64,000 bases of DNA from an uncultured bacterium (GCA_934875675.1 CAKXIK010000003.1:22837-86836); one strand, 5' to 3'. Shown: positions 26,431-35,047, counted from the first letter of the stretch. Made by a program: numbers and translations. Notes: generated by a model from the letters alone, not told the origin.

Positions 26431-26608
26431 ATTTTTGTTAGTGAGATGGATGAAGTGTAAGGAGAATATTAAAATGAGTCTTGTTCCAATCAAGTACCGA
26501 TGATAACAACACAATTCTTCTTTTCCGTAAGTTTTCTCTCCTTTTAACGAGTATAACACAGGATTTTTTCCAAGACAGAAAAGGCAGAGAAAAAATTTTG
26601 TGAAAAGC

Positions 26609-26637
26609 TTGACAAACATTGCAAAACGGAATACAAT
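26609..26637 (+). promoter_or_regulatory. Strong promoter of the Crp/Fnr-type gene
   Basis: Perfect TTGACA (26609-26614), 17-bp spacer, TACAAT (26632-26637). The transcription start should fall near 26644, right at the palindrome that follows. Confidence 0.8.
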
Positions 26638-26644
26638 CTACTCA

Positions 26645-26668
26645 AAAGTGTATCACATGATACACTTT
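26645..26668 (+). promoter_or_regulatory. 24-bp palindromic operator
   Basis: Eleven-base perfect arms (AAAGTGTATCA and its complement) flank a two-base centre, immediately after the -10 box and before the ribosome binding site of the Crp/Fnr-type gene. Position at the start point suggests repression, most simply autoregulation by the encoded protein. Confidence 0.75.
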
Positions 26669-26683
26669 GAAAGGATTTTAGTC

Positions 26684-27421
26684 GTGCGTATTTTGAAAAA
26701 ACAGGCAAAACTAAATCAAAAGTTCAAAGAAAGTTTTCTGTTCCGCAATGGTGCAGAAGCTTGCGCGGAATATGCCGTGCAAAGCGAACAAAGCGAATTT
26801 GTTTCGTTTGACGCGGGTGAAGCGATTTATTCTGTGGAAAAATACCGCAGGGCGGTGGCTTTTTTACTTTCCGGTCAGGCAGTGGCTTATAGTCCGCATG
26901 CAGGGGGAAACCGCGTGGCACTCAATTACTTTTCGCCGGGCGCAATGTTTGGCTTGGCGGCAGTGTTTGTACAAAGTCAACGTTATGTGACCGAAGTGGT
27001 GGCGCAAAAGCCATGCCGCGTGCTGTTTTTGCCGCAGACGTTGTTGAGCGAGCTTTTTGTAAAGAATCCGGATGTGGCAGAGCGCTACATTTCGTTTCTT
27101 TCGGGCAGGGTGGAATACCTGAACCGGAAGATTGCCGGTTTTACTGCGGGAGAAGCGGAAAGCAGGCTGGCATTTTACCTGTGTGACTTGGCAGAAACGC
27201 AGAGGGAAGGCGAGCAATTAACCCTTTCCTGCCCGGCGACAGAACTTTGCACCATGCTGGATATTGGACGGGCTTCATTGTATCGTGCGTTTGAAAGGCT
27301 GACGGAGTGCGGGGCAATTGAACGCAGCGGAAAAGCGATTCGTGTGATCAGCATGGAGAAACTCCTGCGTGCCTGCTGCAAGGGTACCAAGGAAAATACG
27401 CAGGAAGCATCGTCACTTTGA
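26684..27421 (+). CDS. Crp/Fnr-family transcriptional regulator
   Basis: A 245-residue regulator with an N-terminal cyclic-nucleotide-like beta-barrel (residues about 30-130, including LLSGQAVAYSPHAGGNRVALNYFSPG) and a C-terminal winged helix (ATELCTMLDIGRASLYRAFERL). GTG 26684 is chosen since GAAAGGA at 26669-26675 precedes it and the promoter and operator lie upstream; an ATG at 26600 is upstream of the promoter and cannot be the start. No Fnr-type cysteine cluster is visible. It is followed after 44 bases by an ABC importer, which it may control. The effector is unknown. Confidence 0.88.
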   Translation: MRILKKQAKLNQKFKESFLFRNGAEACAEYAVQSEQSEFVSFDAGEAIYSVEKYRRAVAFLLSGQAVAYSPHAGGNRVALNYFSPGAMFGLAAVFVQSQRYVTEVVAQKPCRVLFLPQTLLSELFVKNPDVAERYISFLSGRVEYLNRKIAGFTAGEAESRLAFYLCDLAETQREGEQLTLSCPATELCTMLDIGRASLYRAFERLTECGAIERSGKAIRVISMEKLLRACCKGTKENTQEASSL

Positions 27422-27465
27422 TTCGGATTTAAATCTGATTGCAAACAGAGAAAGGAAATGGTATT

Positions 27466-28524
27466 ATGAAAAAGACAAAACGGTTTTTAGCAATGCTAAT
27501 GGCAGCGGCCATGTTGGCGGTGAGTGCAGTGGGATGCACTCCTGCACAAAGCTCCTCGGAACAAAGCTCAAACACGGTGTCGGAGGCTTCGTCCGCGGCA
27601 TCGGAGGTTTCCTCTACAGCAGAAAAAACAACTATCCGGGTTGCGGGTCTGAAAGGTCCAACCGGATTTGCAATGGTTAAGCTGATGAAAGAAGCAGACG
27701 CAAAAACAACTGCGAATAATTATGAAATTACCCTTGCAGGTGCTGCGGATGAAATTACCGGCAAGCTGCTCAACGGCGAATTGGATGTTGCGGCACTGCC
27801 CACTAACCTTGCCGCTACACTTTATAACAAATCAAAGGGAAATATTCAGATTCTTGCGTTGAACACATTGGGTGTGCTCTATGTGTTGACAAAGGGAACG
27901 GAGATTACCTCGGTTGAAGATTTGAAGGGCAAGACGGTTTATTCCACCGGGCAAGGCTCGCTGCCGGAATATGCGCTCAATTATGTTTTGACTCAGAATG
28001 GTATTGATCCGGCGAAAGACGTATCCATTGAATATCTTTCTGAGCATAGCGAACTGGCAACCAAGATGATGAGTTCCGATGAGCCGATCATTGCAGTTTT
28101 GCCTCAGCCGTTTGTAACACAGGTGATGATGAAGGACGACAAGGTTAAGATTGCACTCGACCTGACAGAGGAATGGGACAAAGCAGTGGACGGCAAGAGC
28201 GTTCTTTCCATGGGATGCCTTGTGGTTCGCAAGGACTTTGCGGAAAAGAACAAAGATGCTGTAAACGGCTTTTTAGAGGAATATAAGGCTTCGGTTGATT
28301 TTACAAATAACAATCCAGCCGATGCTGCAAAACTGATCGAACAGTATCAAATTGTTGCCAGTGCAGCAATTGCCGAAAAGGCGATTCCGAATTGCCACAT
28401 TGTTTATGTGGACGGGGAAGAGCTGAAGAGCAAAACAAAAGACCTCTTCCAGGTGTTGTTCGATGCAAACCCGAAATCGATTGGAGGAAGCCTGCCGAAT
28501 GATGACTTCTATTATCAGAAGTAA
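27466..28524 (+). CDS. ABC transporter substrate-binding lipoprotein (SsuA/TauA/NMT1-like)
   Basis: A 352-residue exported lipoprotein: signal peptide MKKTKRFLAMLMAAAMLAVS with lipobox AVGC, a serine-rich linker, then a periplasmic-binding fold of the SsuA/TauA/NMT1 type (IRVAGLKGPTGFAMVKLMKEA and DLKGKTVYSTGQGSLPEYALNYVL). Such proteins bind sulfonates, nitrate-like anions, or pyrimidine precursors; the ligand is not readable. AAAGGA at 27451-27456 precedes ATG 27466. The permease start overlaps its end, forming a three-gene importer operon behind the Crp/Fnr-type regulator. Confidence 0.9.
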   Translation: MKKTKRFLAMLMAAAMLAVSAVGCTPAQSSSEQSSNTVSEASSAASEVSSTAEKTTIRVAGLKGPTGFAMVKLMKEADAKTTANNYEITLAGAADEITGKLLNGELDVAALPTNLAATLYNKSKGNIQILALNTLGVLYVLTKGTEITSVEDLKGKTVYSTGQGSLPEYALNYVLTQNGIDPAKDVSIEYLSEHSELATKMMSSDEPIIAVLPQPFVTQVMMKDDKVKIALDLTEEWDKAVDGKSVLSMGCLVVRKDFAEKNKDAVNGFLEEYKASVDFTNNNPADAAKLIEQYQIVASAAIAEKAIPNCHIVYVDGEELKSKTKDLFQVLFDANPKSIGGSLPNDDFYYQK

Positions 28525-29293
28525 GCAGGAATCAAAATGGAAAAAATGGCTGCGCACTCTGGCCGCGATGCTGTTCTGGCTTGCGGTTTGGCAGTGCGCT
28601 GCCTTTTTTATTGGCAAAGAGGTGCTGATTCCTGCTCCCGCACAGGTTGCGGTTCGCCTTTGGCAGTTGGCAGGGCAAGCAAGTTTTTGGATTACGGCAC
28701 TTTCCTCGCTGGGCAGGGTCGTGCTTGGGTTTGCTGCGGCGCTTGCAGTGGGCGTGCTGCTTGCGATATTGACGGCGACGTTTAAACCCTGTCGTGCATT
28801 GTTTGAACCTCTGGTTTCGATTATCCGCGCAACACCGGTAGCTTCCTTTATTATTTTGGCGCTTGTCTGGCTGCAGAGTGCCAGAGTTCCCGTGTTCATC
28901 TCCTTTTTGACGGTGGTGCCGATTGTCTGGGCAAACGTGGAAAGTGGAATTCTGCAAACGGATGCCAAGCTTTTGGAAATGGCAGGAATATACCGATTTT
29001 CGCGCTGGCAGATCTTGCGTGATGTTTATATTCCGTCAGTACGTCCGTACTTTCTCAGTGCATTTACAACGGGTCTGGGCTTTGCATGGAAATCGGGAAT
29101 TGCGGCAGAGGTGATTGCCAATACAAAAAATTCGGTTGGCGGGCAGATTTACAGTGCTAAAATTTATTTGGAAACACCCGATCTGTTTGCCTGGACGCTG
29201 GTTGTCATCGCGCTGAGTATGATATTGGAGAAACTTTTGGTTCGACTGATTCTGCAGCTTACACAACGGCCAAAAGAGAGGAAACGCTTATGA
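28499..29293 (+). CDS. ABC transporter permease (SsuC/TauC-like)
   Basis: A 264-residue membrane permease with about six helices and the EAA-type loop (EMAGIYRFSRWQILRDVYIPSV) that contacts the ATPase. ATG 28499 lies ten bases after GGAGGA (28483-28488) and within the end of the binding-protein gene, an overlap of 26 bases, indicating coupling. ATG 28502 is an alternative start. It forms the channel for the ligand captured by the preceding lipoprotein. Confidence 0.9.
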   Translation: MMTSIIRSKQESKWKKWLRTLAAMLFWLAVWQCAAFFIGKEVLIPAPAQVAVRLWQLAGQASFWITALSSLGRVVLGFAAALAVGVLLAILTATFKPCRALFEPLVSIIRATPVASFIILALVWLQSARVPVFISFLTVVPIVWANVESGILQTDAKLLEMAGIYRFSRWQILRDVYIPSVRPYFLSAFTTGLGFAWKSGIAAEVIANTKNSVGGQIYSAKIYLETPDLFAWTLVVIALSMILEKLLVRLILQLTQRPKERKRL

Positions 29294-29910
29294 TTCGTCT
29301 GGAGCATGTGCATAAGCAATTTGGACAGCAAACGGTGCTTAATGATGTTAATATAGAATTTCCTGCGGGAATTACTGCACTGTTAGGACCATCTGGCTGC
29401 GGAAAAACAACACTTCTGCGTTTGATTGCAGGATTGGAAAACCAGGATGCAGGAAAAATCCTTGGAACAGAACAGATGAAAATATGCTACCTGTTTCAGG
29501 AACCCCGGCTTTTGCCTTGGATGACGGCGGAACAAAATGTGCGTGCAGTTCAGGATCAATCTTCCAAGCGCACTGCCGCACAGTGGCTGCAGCTGGTGGG
29601 ACTTTCCGGAGCGGAACAAAAGCTGCCGGAGGAGCTTTCCGGCGGAATGTGCCAGCGGGTTGCATTGGCTCGTGCCTTAGCGTTTGGCGGAGATTGCTTT
29701 TTGCTTGATGAGCCTTTTAAGGAGATTGATCCACAAACCAAGACACAACTCTTTTCGTTGATTCGAGAAGAAACAATGGAAAAAACAGTAATATTTGTAA
29801 CACACGTGGAAGCAGAAGCAGAGGCGTTGGGAGACCGCATGCTGTTCGTTTCAGCGCAAGGCGGGAGTCTTGAGTGGAAAGAGAATATTGCAGCGCAGCA
29901 ACAGAAGTGA
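29290..29910 (+). CDS. ABC transporter ATP-binding protein (SsuB/TauB-like)
   Basis: Energises the importer. The 206-residue protein has Walker A GPSGCGKTT, Q-loop FQEPRLLPWM, signature LSGGMCQRVALARAL, Walker B CFLLDEPFKEIDPQ and switch His in FVTHVEAEAEAL. It is shorter than the usual 240-260 residues of this family, ending soon after the switch region, so the C-terminal regulatory segment is reduced. ATG overlaps the permease stop (ATGA). Confidence 0.92.
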   Translation: MIRLEHVHKQFGQQTVLNDVNIEFPAGITALLGPSGCGKTTLLRLIAGLENQDAGKILGTEQMKICYLFQEPRLLPWMTAEQNVRAVQDQSSKRTAAQWLQLVGLSGAEQKLPEELSGGMCQRVALARALAFGGDCFLLDEPFKEIDPQTKTQLFSLIREETMEKTVIFVTHVEAEAEALGDRMLFVSAQGGSLEWKENIAAQQQK

Positions 29911-29916
29911 TTTGGA

Positions 29917-29960
29917 AACCCCGAAACCGCCAAGAAAGGTCGGTCTTTCGAGGTTTTTTT
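29917..29960 (+). terminator. Intrinsic terminator after the ABC importer
   Basis: Interrupted stem pairing AACCCCGAAA with TTTCGAGGTT around inner complementary bases, followed by TTTTTTTATT. Confidence 0.7.
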
Positions 29961-30274
29961 ATTAACTTTCCAATTTTTGATATATTGCACGAAAAAAACT
30001 TGTTTTTTTCAGCGTAAAACCGAAAAAATAGTTTTCTTTTTCTTAAATAAGTGCTATAATAACTGCATGTGTTATGCGAGATGCCTTTTTGTGTTTTTTT
30101 GTACTTTTTGGCTTGTCCGTATTTCGCATTCTTTTCTTTTAAATTTAGTATTTATTTCTTTTTTTTGATATTTTTAAGTTTCTTTATACTGCGTTATTCT
30201 CTGCTTGCGCGGGCAATACTATGTTTGTCATCTTGCGCGTAAGATTCCCATCATAAAACGAGGAGTTGTTCCGG
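29961..30274 (+). other. AT-rich region upstream of murA
   Basis: About 314 bases before the murA start are very T-rich. They contain an extended -10 at 30052-30060 and a directly repeated CTTGCGCG near 30205 and 30233 in the leader. No gene was recognised. Confidence 0.5.
30052..30060 (+). promoter_or_regulatory. Extended -10 promoter for murA
   Basis: TG-C-TATAAT (30052-30060) is an extended -10; the -35 position is a T-rich stretch without a clear match. The leader to the murA start would be about 205 bases. Confidence 0.55.
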
Positions 30275-31561
30275 TTGGAAAAGTTTATTATAAACGGCGG
30301 TCACAGGCTCGACGGTGAAATTTCAATCAGCGGTGCAAAAAATGCCGCAGTGGCAATTATTCCGGCAGTAATTCTCTGCGATGAACCTTGCAGAATTGAA
30401 AATATTCCCAATATCAGCGATGTTTCTATGATGATTCACATTCTCAGCGAGTTGGGTGCTAAGGTGAAGATGATCTCCGATTCGGCGGTTGAAATTAATC
30501 CGCGGTTTATTTCAAAACCGGTTGCTTCTTATGAGCTGCTCAAGCATATGCGCGCTTCCTATTATCTGCTTGGCGCACTGCTGGGGCGTTTTTGCCGCGC
30601 AGAGGTTTCGATGCCCGGTGGATGTAATTTTGGTGTGAGGCCGATTGACCAGCACCTGAAGGGATTTGCTGCGCTGGGAGCAGAGTGTGCAATTCGTCAG
30701 GGAATGATTAGTGTGGAAGCAAAGGAACTGACGGGCAGCCAGATTTATCTGGATGTGGTTTCCGTTGGCGCAACCGTTAATATTATGCTCGCCGCGACCA
30801 AGGCAAAAGGTTTAACCGTAATAGAAAATGCCGCGAAAGAACCACATATTGTTGATCTTGCGAACTTTTTAAACTCCATGGGAGCAGACATACGCGGTGC
30901 AGGTACCGATGTCATTAAGATTTATGGTGTTTCCCGCTTGTGCGGTACCACTTATTCAATTATTCCGGATCAAATTGAAGCCGGAACCTATATGGCAGCG
31001 GTTGCTGCTGCCGGTGGAAATGTGCTGATTAAAAATGTAATCCCAAAGCATCTGGATTCCATTACTGCCAAACTGGAGGAAATGGGAGTGGACGTGGAGG
31101 AATATGATGATTCTGTGCGCATCATCCGCGAGGCTCCACTGCATCGCTGCAATATTAAGACAATGCCTCATCCCGGTTTTCCAACCGATATGCAGTCACA
31201 AATTGCAGTGTTACTTGCAATGGCAGACGGAACCAGCATTCTGACAGAAGGTGTTTGGGACAACCGCTTTCGGTATGTGGAGGAATTGCGCAGAATGGGT
31301 GCGCAGGCTTCGGTGGATGGCAAGATTGCCGTTTTTGAAGGGGTCAAGGAATTGACGGGTGCGCAGGTTCGTGCAACCGATCTGCGTGCGGGTGCTGCAA
31401 TGATTATTGCGGGTTTGGCTGCGCACGGCGTTACCCAGATTGAAGATATCTTTTATATTGACCGTGGTTATGAAAATATTGTGGAAAAGCTGACGGCGGT
31501 AGGGGCCGACATTCGCAGGGTAGAAGTCAAAGAGGAAAATGTAATTCCCAAGGCGCTCTGA
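30275..31561 (+). CDS. murA: UDP-N-acetylglucosamine 1-carboxyvinyltransferase
   Basis: First committed step of peptidoglycan synthesis: transfer of enolpyruvate from PEP to UDP-GlcNAc; target of fosfomycin. The 428-residue protein has the Lys/Asn pair in SGAKNAAVA and the active-site Cys in MPGGCNFGVRPIDQH, so it keeps the fosfomycin-sensitive Cys. Later motifs GFPTDMQSQ and ATDLRAGAAMIIA are intact. TTG at 30275 is chosen as start because AGGAG at 30261-30265 lies nine bases before; a TTG at 30266 is too close. Its terminator overlaps the leader of dinB. Confidence 0.95.
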   Translation: MEKFIINGGHRLDGEISISGAKNAAVAIIPAVILCDEPCRIENIPNISDVSMMIHILSELGAKVKMISDSAVEINPRFISKPVASYELLKHMRASYYLLGALLGRFCRAEVSMPGGCNFGVRPIDQHLKGFAALGAECAIRQGMISVEAKELTGSQIYLDVVSVGATVNIMLAATKAKGLTVIENAAKEPHIVDLANFLNSMGADIRGAGTDVIKIYGVSRLCGTTYSIIPDQIEAGTYMAAVAAAGGNVLIKNVIPKHLDSITAKLEEMGVDVEEYDDSVRIIREAPLHRCNIKTMPHPGFPTDMQSQIAVLLAMADGTSILTEGVWDNRFRYVEELRRMGAQASVDGKIAVFEGVKELTGAQVRATDLRAGAAMIIAGLAAHGVTQIEDIFYIDRGYENIVEKLTAVGADIRRVEVKEENVIPKAL

Positions 31562-31608
31562 GAAGGATAAAACAGAAAATTTACTGCATCTGAATGCAGA
31601 GACAATCG

Positions 31609-31667
31609 CAGGGATGCCGATAAATACCGCAGAATCAATTTGCGGAATCGGTATCCCTGTTTTTCTT
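31609..31667 (+). terminator. Intrinsic terminator between murA and dinB
   Basis: Long stem CAGGGAT-CCGAT-CCGC with its complement around a short loop, followed by TTTTTCTTTT; the dinB ribosome binding site begins four bases later. Confidence 0.85.
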
Positions 31668-31680
31668 TTGGGAGGTGAAC

Positions 31681-32919
31681 ATGGCGGAACGGACAATTTT
31701 GCATTGCGATTGTAATGGATTTTTTGCATCAGTGGAATGTGTGCACCGGCCGGAGCTGCGGCAGGTGCCAATGGCAGTTTGCGGAGATCCGGAAAACCGT
31801 CACGGTATTATTTTGGCGAAAAACGAACTTGCCAAACGTTTTGGTGTGGCAACGGCTGAAACCATTTGGCAGGCAAAGCGCAAGTGCCCTCAGCTGGTGT
31901 TGGTGCCTCCCCGTCATGCGGAATATTCCCGTTTTTCACAGATGGTCAATCAAATTTATCAACAATATACCGATCGCGTGGAGCCGTTTGGTATTGATGA
32001 ATCATGGTTGGATGTGACGGGATGCGAGGCACTGTTTGGCGACGGAGCGACGATTGCCGATACTTTGCGCAGACGTGTTCGGGAAGAAACCGGTCTAACG
32101 ATTTCTGTGGGGGTTTCCTTTAATAAAATTTTCGCCAAACTGGGCAGTGATTATAAGAAGCCGGATGCCACAACCGTGATTACCCGCCAGAACTACACCG
32201 ATATTGTTTGGCCGCTGCCGGTGGGAGATTTGCTTTATGTTGGCCGTGCGGCACAGGAGACACTGCGACGTATCGGCATTTCCACCATTGGTGAATTAGC
32301 AAAGGCAGACCGAAAAAGTCTGGAGCTTGCCTTGGGTAAATTGGGAGATCAGCTGCTTGTTTATGCCAACGGCGAGGATGAAAGCCCTGTGCACCGCACC
32401 GATGAAAAACGAGAAGTCAAATCGGTGGGCAATGGGATGACATTTCCCACCGATCTTTACACGGAGGAAGAGATTCGTCCCTGTGTGCTGGCACTGGCAG
32501 ATTCGGTTGCAAGCCGGCTTCGGCGTCATGGGTTGCGGGGCAGAGTGGTGCAGGTTACCATTCGCACACCAGATTTTCGGGATATACAGAGACAACGCCT
32601 GTTGGATACACCAACGTGTGTTGCGCAGGAAATTGCTTCTCAGGCAATGGAACTGATCCACCTTGCAAGAAAGAAAAATGAACCGATTCGGATGATTACA
32701 GTAACCGCTGCCTCGGTAACCGATGCGGAATGCGGAGAACAACTGAACCTCTTTGAAACCGGAAGATCCGAGCGAAGAGAAAAACAGGAACGTGCGGAAC
32801 GTGCCATGGATCATATCCGAAGCAAATTCGGCAATGGAGCCGTTACCTTTGGGGCGGAGCTTGGAAGAGAGATTTTGGACAGCAAGCACGGTGAGAATCA
32901 GGACGATAAAAAGGAATAG
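31681..32919 (+). CDS. dinB: DNA polymerase IV (Y-family)
   Basis: Error-prone translesion polymerase. The 412-residue protein has the catalytic motif HCDCNGFFASVE (metal Asp, Phe steric gate), the palm motif FGIDESWLDVTG with the Asp-Glu pair, SVGVSFNKIFAKLGSDYKKP in the fingers/palm, a little-finger domain, and a C-terminal beta-clamp binding motif QLNLF. GGAGGTGA at 31671-31678 supports ATG 31681. No LexA box was seen nearby, and transcription source is unclear because a terminator lies just upstream; a promoter may be embedded in that region. Confidence 0.93.
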   Translation: MAERTILHCDCNGFFASVECVHRPELRQVPMAVCGDPENRHGIILAKNELAKRFGVATAETIWQAKRKCPQLVLVPPRHAEYSRFSQMVNQIYQQYTDRVEPFGIDESWLDVTGCEALFGDGATIADTLRRRVREETGLTISVGVSFNKIFAKLGSDYKKPDATTVITRQNYTDIVWPLPVGDLLYVGRAAQETLRRIGISTIGELAKADRKSLELALGKLGDQLLVYANGEDESPVHRTDEKREVKSVGNGMTFPTDLYTEEEIRPCVLALADSVASRLRRHGLRGRVVQVTIRTPDFRDIQRQRLLDTPTCVAQEIASQAMELIHLARKKNEPIRMITVTAASVTDAECGEQLNLFETGRSERREKQERAERAMDHIRSKFGNGAVTFGAELGREILDSKHGENQDDKKE

Positions 32920-33026
32920 AGAATGTAATACTTAATAAATCATTGAATTTAATTAAGAAATAAACAAAAGATTTGTTTTTTAAGCCATAATCCAAAATAA
33001 AAATTATTCTTTTTCGGTTGCTATTA

Positions 33027-33035
33027 TGTTATAAT
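33027..33035 (+). promoter_or_regulatory. Extended -10 promoter before the small membrane protein/LUD unit
   Basis: TG-T-TATAAT at 33027-33035, with a weak -35. It would drive the two genes that follow. Confidence 0.55.
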
Positions 33036-33081
33036 GAATTTGGGAAAAGAATTTCCACGTTGACAGAGAGGATGAAACGAC

Positions 33082-33390
33082 ACGAAACCGGTATTTAATA
33101 AAAAGGCAGGGCTGACAGCCTTTGTGTTGTTGTTGACTACGGTGGCAATTCAGCTTGGTCTGATAGAAACCGCACCACAAGCGTCGGTCTATCAGTTCGG
33201 TTTTCCGTTTCCGTTTCTTTCGTTGACGGTTTCCGGAGCAGAAAAAAGTGCAGCTTTTTTTTCTTTGCTGGGGCAGAACGTGACGAGTTGGGCACTTTAC
33301 CCTATTTCTTTGATAGTAACGTTAGGGGTTTGGTTCCTGCTGTATTTTCTGGCGGCTGCGGTTGTGCTGCCGCTGATGCATCGAAAATAA
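33082..33390 (+). CDS. Small membrane protein, probable ACG start
   Basis: A protein of about 102 residues with a hydrophobic N-terminal helix, a middle loop and a C-terminal helix (YPISLIVTLGVWFLLYFLAAA). The frame is open from 33076. A ribosome binding site (GAGAGGA, 33066-33072) sits ten bases from ACG 33082, which would give TKPVFNKKAGLTAFVLLL, a natural-looking start of a membrane protein. The first canonical start is GTG 33124, which lies inside the helix and has only a weak site. I extend the gene to 33082 but the start is uncertain. No named family. The LUD gene follows after 41 bases. Confidence 0.55.
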   Translation, partial: TKPVFNKKAGLTAFVLLLTTVAIQLGLIETAPQASVYQFGFPFPFLSLTVSGAEKSAAFFSLLGQNVTSWALYPISLIVTLGVWFLLYFLAAAVVLPLMHRK

Positions 33391-33431
33391 TTTACGCATA
33401 CAAAGACGTATGCAGAAAGGGTGGATTGGGT

Positions 33432-34100
33432 ATGGCAGAACAAATGACAATGGATGAAATCCGCAACCGTGTGGAGGGCGTAATCGGCAAATTAAAAGAA
33501 AACCATATGCTCGGTTATTTTGTGGAAAAGAAAGAGGACGTTCCTGCAATGGTTGCTTCACTGCTGCAGGAAGGAGATACGGTTGCAGTGGGCGGCTCGG
33601 AATCACTGAAACAGTGCGGTGTGCTGGAGATGCTGCGCAGTGGAAAGTATAATTTCTTGGATCGCTATCGTGAGGATTTGGACGAAGAAGGAAAACGAAA
33701 GATTTTTGTGGATTCCTTTGGTGCGGATGCTTACCTTTGCAGCTCCAATGCAGTCACTGAAAAGGGTGTGCTCTATAATGTAGATGGAAACTCCAACCGT
33801 GCTGCAGCCATTCTGTATGGACCCAAGTCCGTCATTATGGTGGTTGGTTACCAGAAGATTGTGAAGGATCTTGATGAAGCAGTGGGACGCGTGCGCACGG
33901 TGACAGCCCCGCTGAACTGCCGCCGCCTTGGCTGCCATACATATTGCAGCGAGACCGGAAAATGCATTGAGCTTGGCAGCGAAATGTCTTCGGGCTGCCG
34001 TACCGATGATCGTATTTGCAGCAACTTTGTCATCAGCTGTAAGCAACGTCAGAAGAACCGCATCAAAGTTATTTTTGTCGGCGAAGAAGTTGGATATTAA
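33432..34100 (+). CDS. LUD-domain protein (LutC/DUF162-like)
   Basis: A 222-residue protein of the lactate-utilisation (LUD/DUF162) family, which includes LutC and related proteins of uncertain biochemical role. Typical motifs are TVAVGGSESLKQCGV, FVDSFGADAYLCSSNAVTEKG and NVDGNSNRAAAILYGP; it also carries C-terminal cysteines (CRRLGCHTYCSETGKC, a cluster-like spacing, and CRTDDRICSN). ATG 33432 is used since AAAGGGTGG lies upstream. No LutA or LutB genes are adjacent, so a role in lactate oxidation is not implied; such stand-alone LUD proteins are common in Clostridia. Confidence 0.87.
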   Translation: MAEQMTMDEIRNRVEGVIGKLKENHMLGYFVEKKEDVPAMVASLLQEGDTVAVGGSESLKQCGVLEMLRSGKYNFLDRYREDLDEEGKRKIFVDSFGADAYLCSSNAVTEKGVLYNVDGNSNRAAAILYGPKSVIMVVGYQKIVKDLDEAVGRVRTVTAPLNCRRLGCHTYCSETGKCIELGSEMSSGCRTDDRICSNFVISCKQRQKNRIKVIFVGEEVGY

Positions 34101-34119
34101 TCTGCTTGATTAATTCAAT

Positions 34120-34163
34120 AAAAATCCGTGGATACTTGGTTTCAGGTATCCACGGATTTTTTT
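34120..34163. terminator. Intrinsic terminator after the LUD gene
   Basis: AAAAATCCGTGGATAC pairs with its complement around a ten-base loop and ends in TTTTTTT. A-run on the other side makes it usable in both directions. It marks the left border of the phage-like region. Confidence 0.92.
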
Positions 34164-34296
34164 GTCTTTCGTAGGATATGTCGCGGGAATGGCGATGCAT
34201 GACGGGCGGTGAGAATGGATCAGGGGAAAATTCTTTTGAAAACCTGCCCCGCACGAATGAGGTGTCAGCACCATTGAAGCCAGAAATACCATCAAC

Positions 34297-34944
34297 TTAA
34301 TTTAGTTTGTGACGGGAGATGACTTCCACTGCGACACCGAGAATTTTGGCGTAGCCACTGTCAAAATCACTGCATTTGACGAGAATCGGTTCATACTTAC
34401 TGTTTTCAGGCATTAAAAGAATGGTGTCCCCAACGCGTTTATATCGTTTCAGTGTTGCGCTGTCACCGTTGACCAGACAGGCAACAATTTGTCCGCTTTC
34501 GGTGCAGTCTTGTTTGTGAATCAGCACCAATGAGCCATCAGGAATTCCGGCACCGATCATGCTGTCTCCCCGGACAGAAAGATAAAAGTATTCCTCTGGA
34601 TTTTTAAGACCTGCTACCGGCTCATAACCCAGAATACATTCCTGGGCCAGAATTGGTTGACCGGCTGCGATATTTCCGTATACTGGAATTCGCGGAATAT
34701 CTTCGATCGAAATGCAATTAATCGGCATGGAACCGGAATTGTTCTCGAGATTTTCCGCAGAATCATTTAACAAAAAATCTACCGTTACTCCAAAAAAGTT
34801 TGCAAGACGCAGCAGGATTTCATAAGGTGCTTCCCGTTTGCCAAGTTCATAATTGCTGTAAGTTTGGCGGCTAAGCCCAAGTTTATCGGCGATTTTTTGT
34901 TGGGAATAGCCACGGCTGCGCCGCAGATGCTGCAGTGCCTTCAT
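34297..34944 (-). CDS. LexA/CI-type repressor (HTH + S24 autoprotease)
   Basis: Probable master repressor of the phage-like cluster. The 215-residue protein has an N-terminal XRE helix-turn-helix (QQKIADKLGLSRQTYSNYELGK) and a C-terminal S24 peptidase domain: cleavage-site-like AAGQP (Ala-Gly), catalytic Ser in GDSMIGAGIPDGS and Lys in SATLKRYKR. Such proteins self-cleave when RecA filaments form, releasing repression. The start at 34944 follows AGAGGA on the minus strand; 16 upstream residues are in frame but unsupported. Its own promoter and the rightward phage promoter face each other and carry dyad sites, a typical switch. Confidence 0.88.
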   Translation of the reverse strand: MKALQHLRRSRGYSQQKIADKLGLSRQTYSNYELGKREAPYEILLRLANFFGVTVDFLLNDSAENLENNSGSMPINCISIEDIPRIPVYGNIAAGQPILAQECILGYEPVAGLKNPEEYFYLSVRGDSMIGAGIPDGSLVLIHKQDCTESGQIVACLVNGDSATLKRYKRVGDTILLMPENSKYEPILVKCSDFDSGYAKILGVAVEVISRHKLN

Positions 34945-34987
34945 ACCGATCACGTCCTCTGTATAACTTTTGAAAATCATCGGGATG

Positions 34988-35010
34988 TCCATCTGAATAA
35001 TTCAGATGGA
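34988..35010 (-). repeat. Perfect inverted repeat in the repressor leader
   Basis: TCCATCTGAA (34988-34997) and its complement (35001-35010) flank TAA, placed between the repressor promoter and its start codon. It could be a hairpin in the mRNA or an additional operator. Confidence 0.65.
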
Positions 35011-35018
35011 CTAATATT

Positions 35019-35047
35019 AGTATAGCAACAAAATGTTTCGAATGCAA
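35019..35047 (-). promoter_or_regulatory. Promoter of the repressor gene
   Basis: On the minus strand TTGCAT (35047-35042), 17-bp spacer, TATACT (35024-35019). The spacer contains operator site 1. Confidence 0.75.
35025..35039. promoter_or_regulatory. Operator site 1 (GCAACA-N3-TGTTTC)
   Basis: Fits the dyad GCAACA-N3-TGTTGC with one mismatch, and lies entirely in the spacer of the repressor promoter, so binding would cause autorepression. Confidence 0.65.

Noticed and set aside
26600..26683. ATG at 26600 as start of the Crp/Fnr-type protein
   Set aside because: It lies upstream of a strong promoter and the operator palindrome; GTG 26684 with GAAAGGA is the better start.
34100..34297. Attachment-site repeats flanking the phage cluster
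   Set aside because: No direct repeat shared by the left border (34100-34297) and the right border (47119-47215) was found by eye, and no tRNA gene lies at either border.
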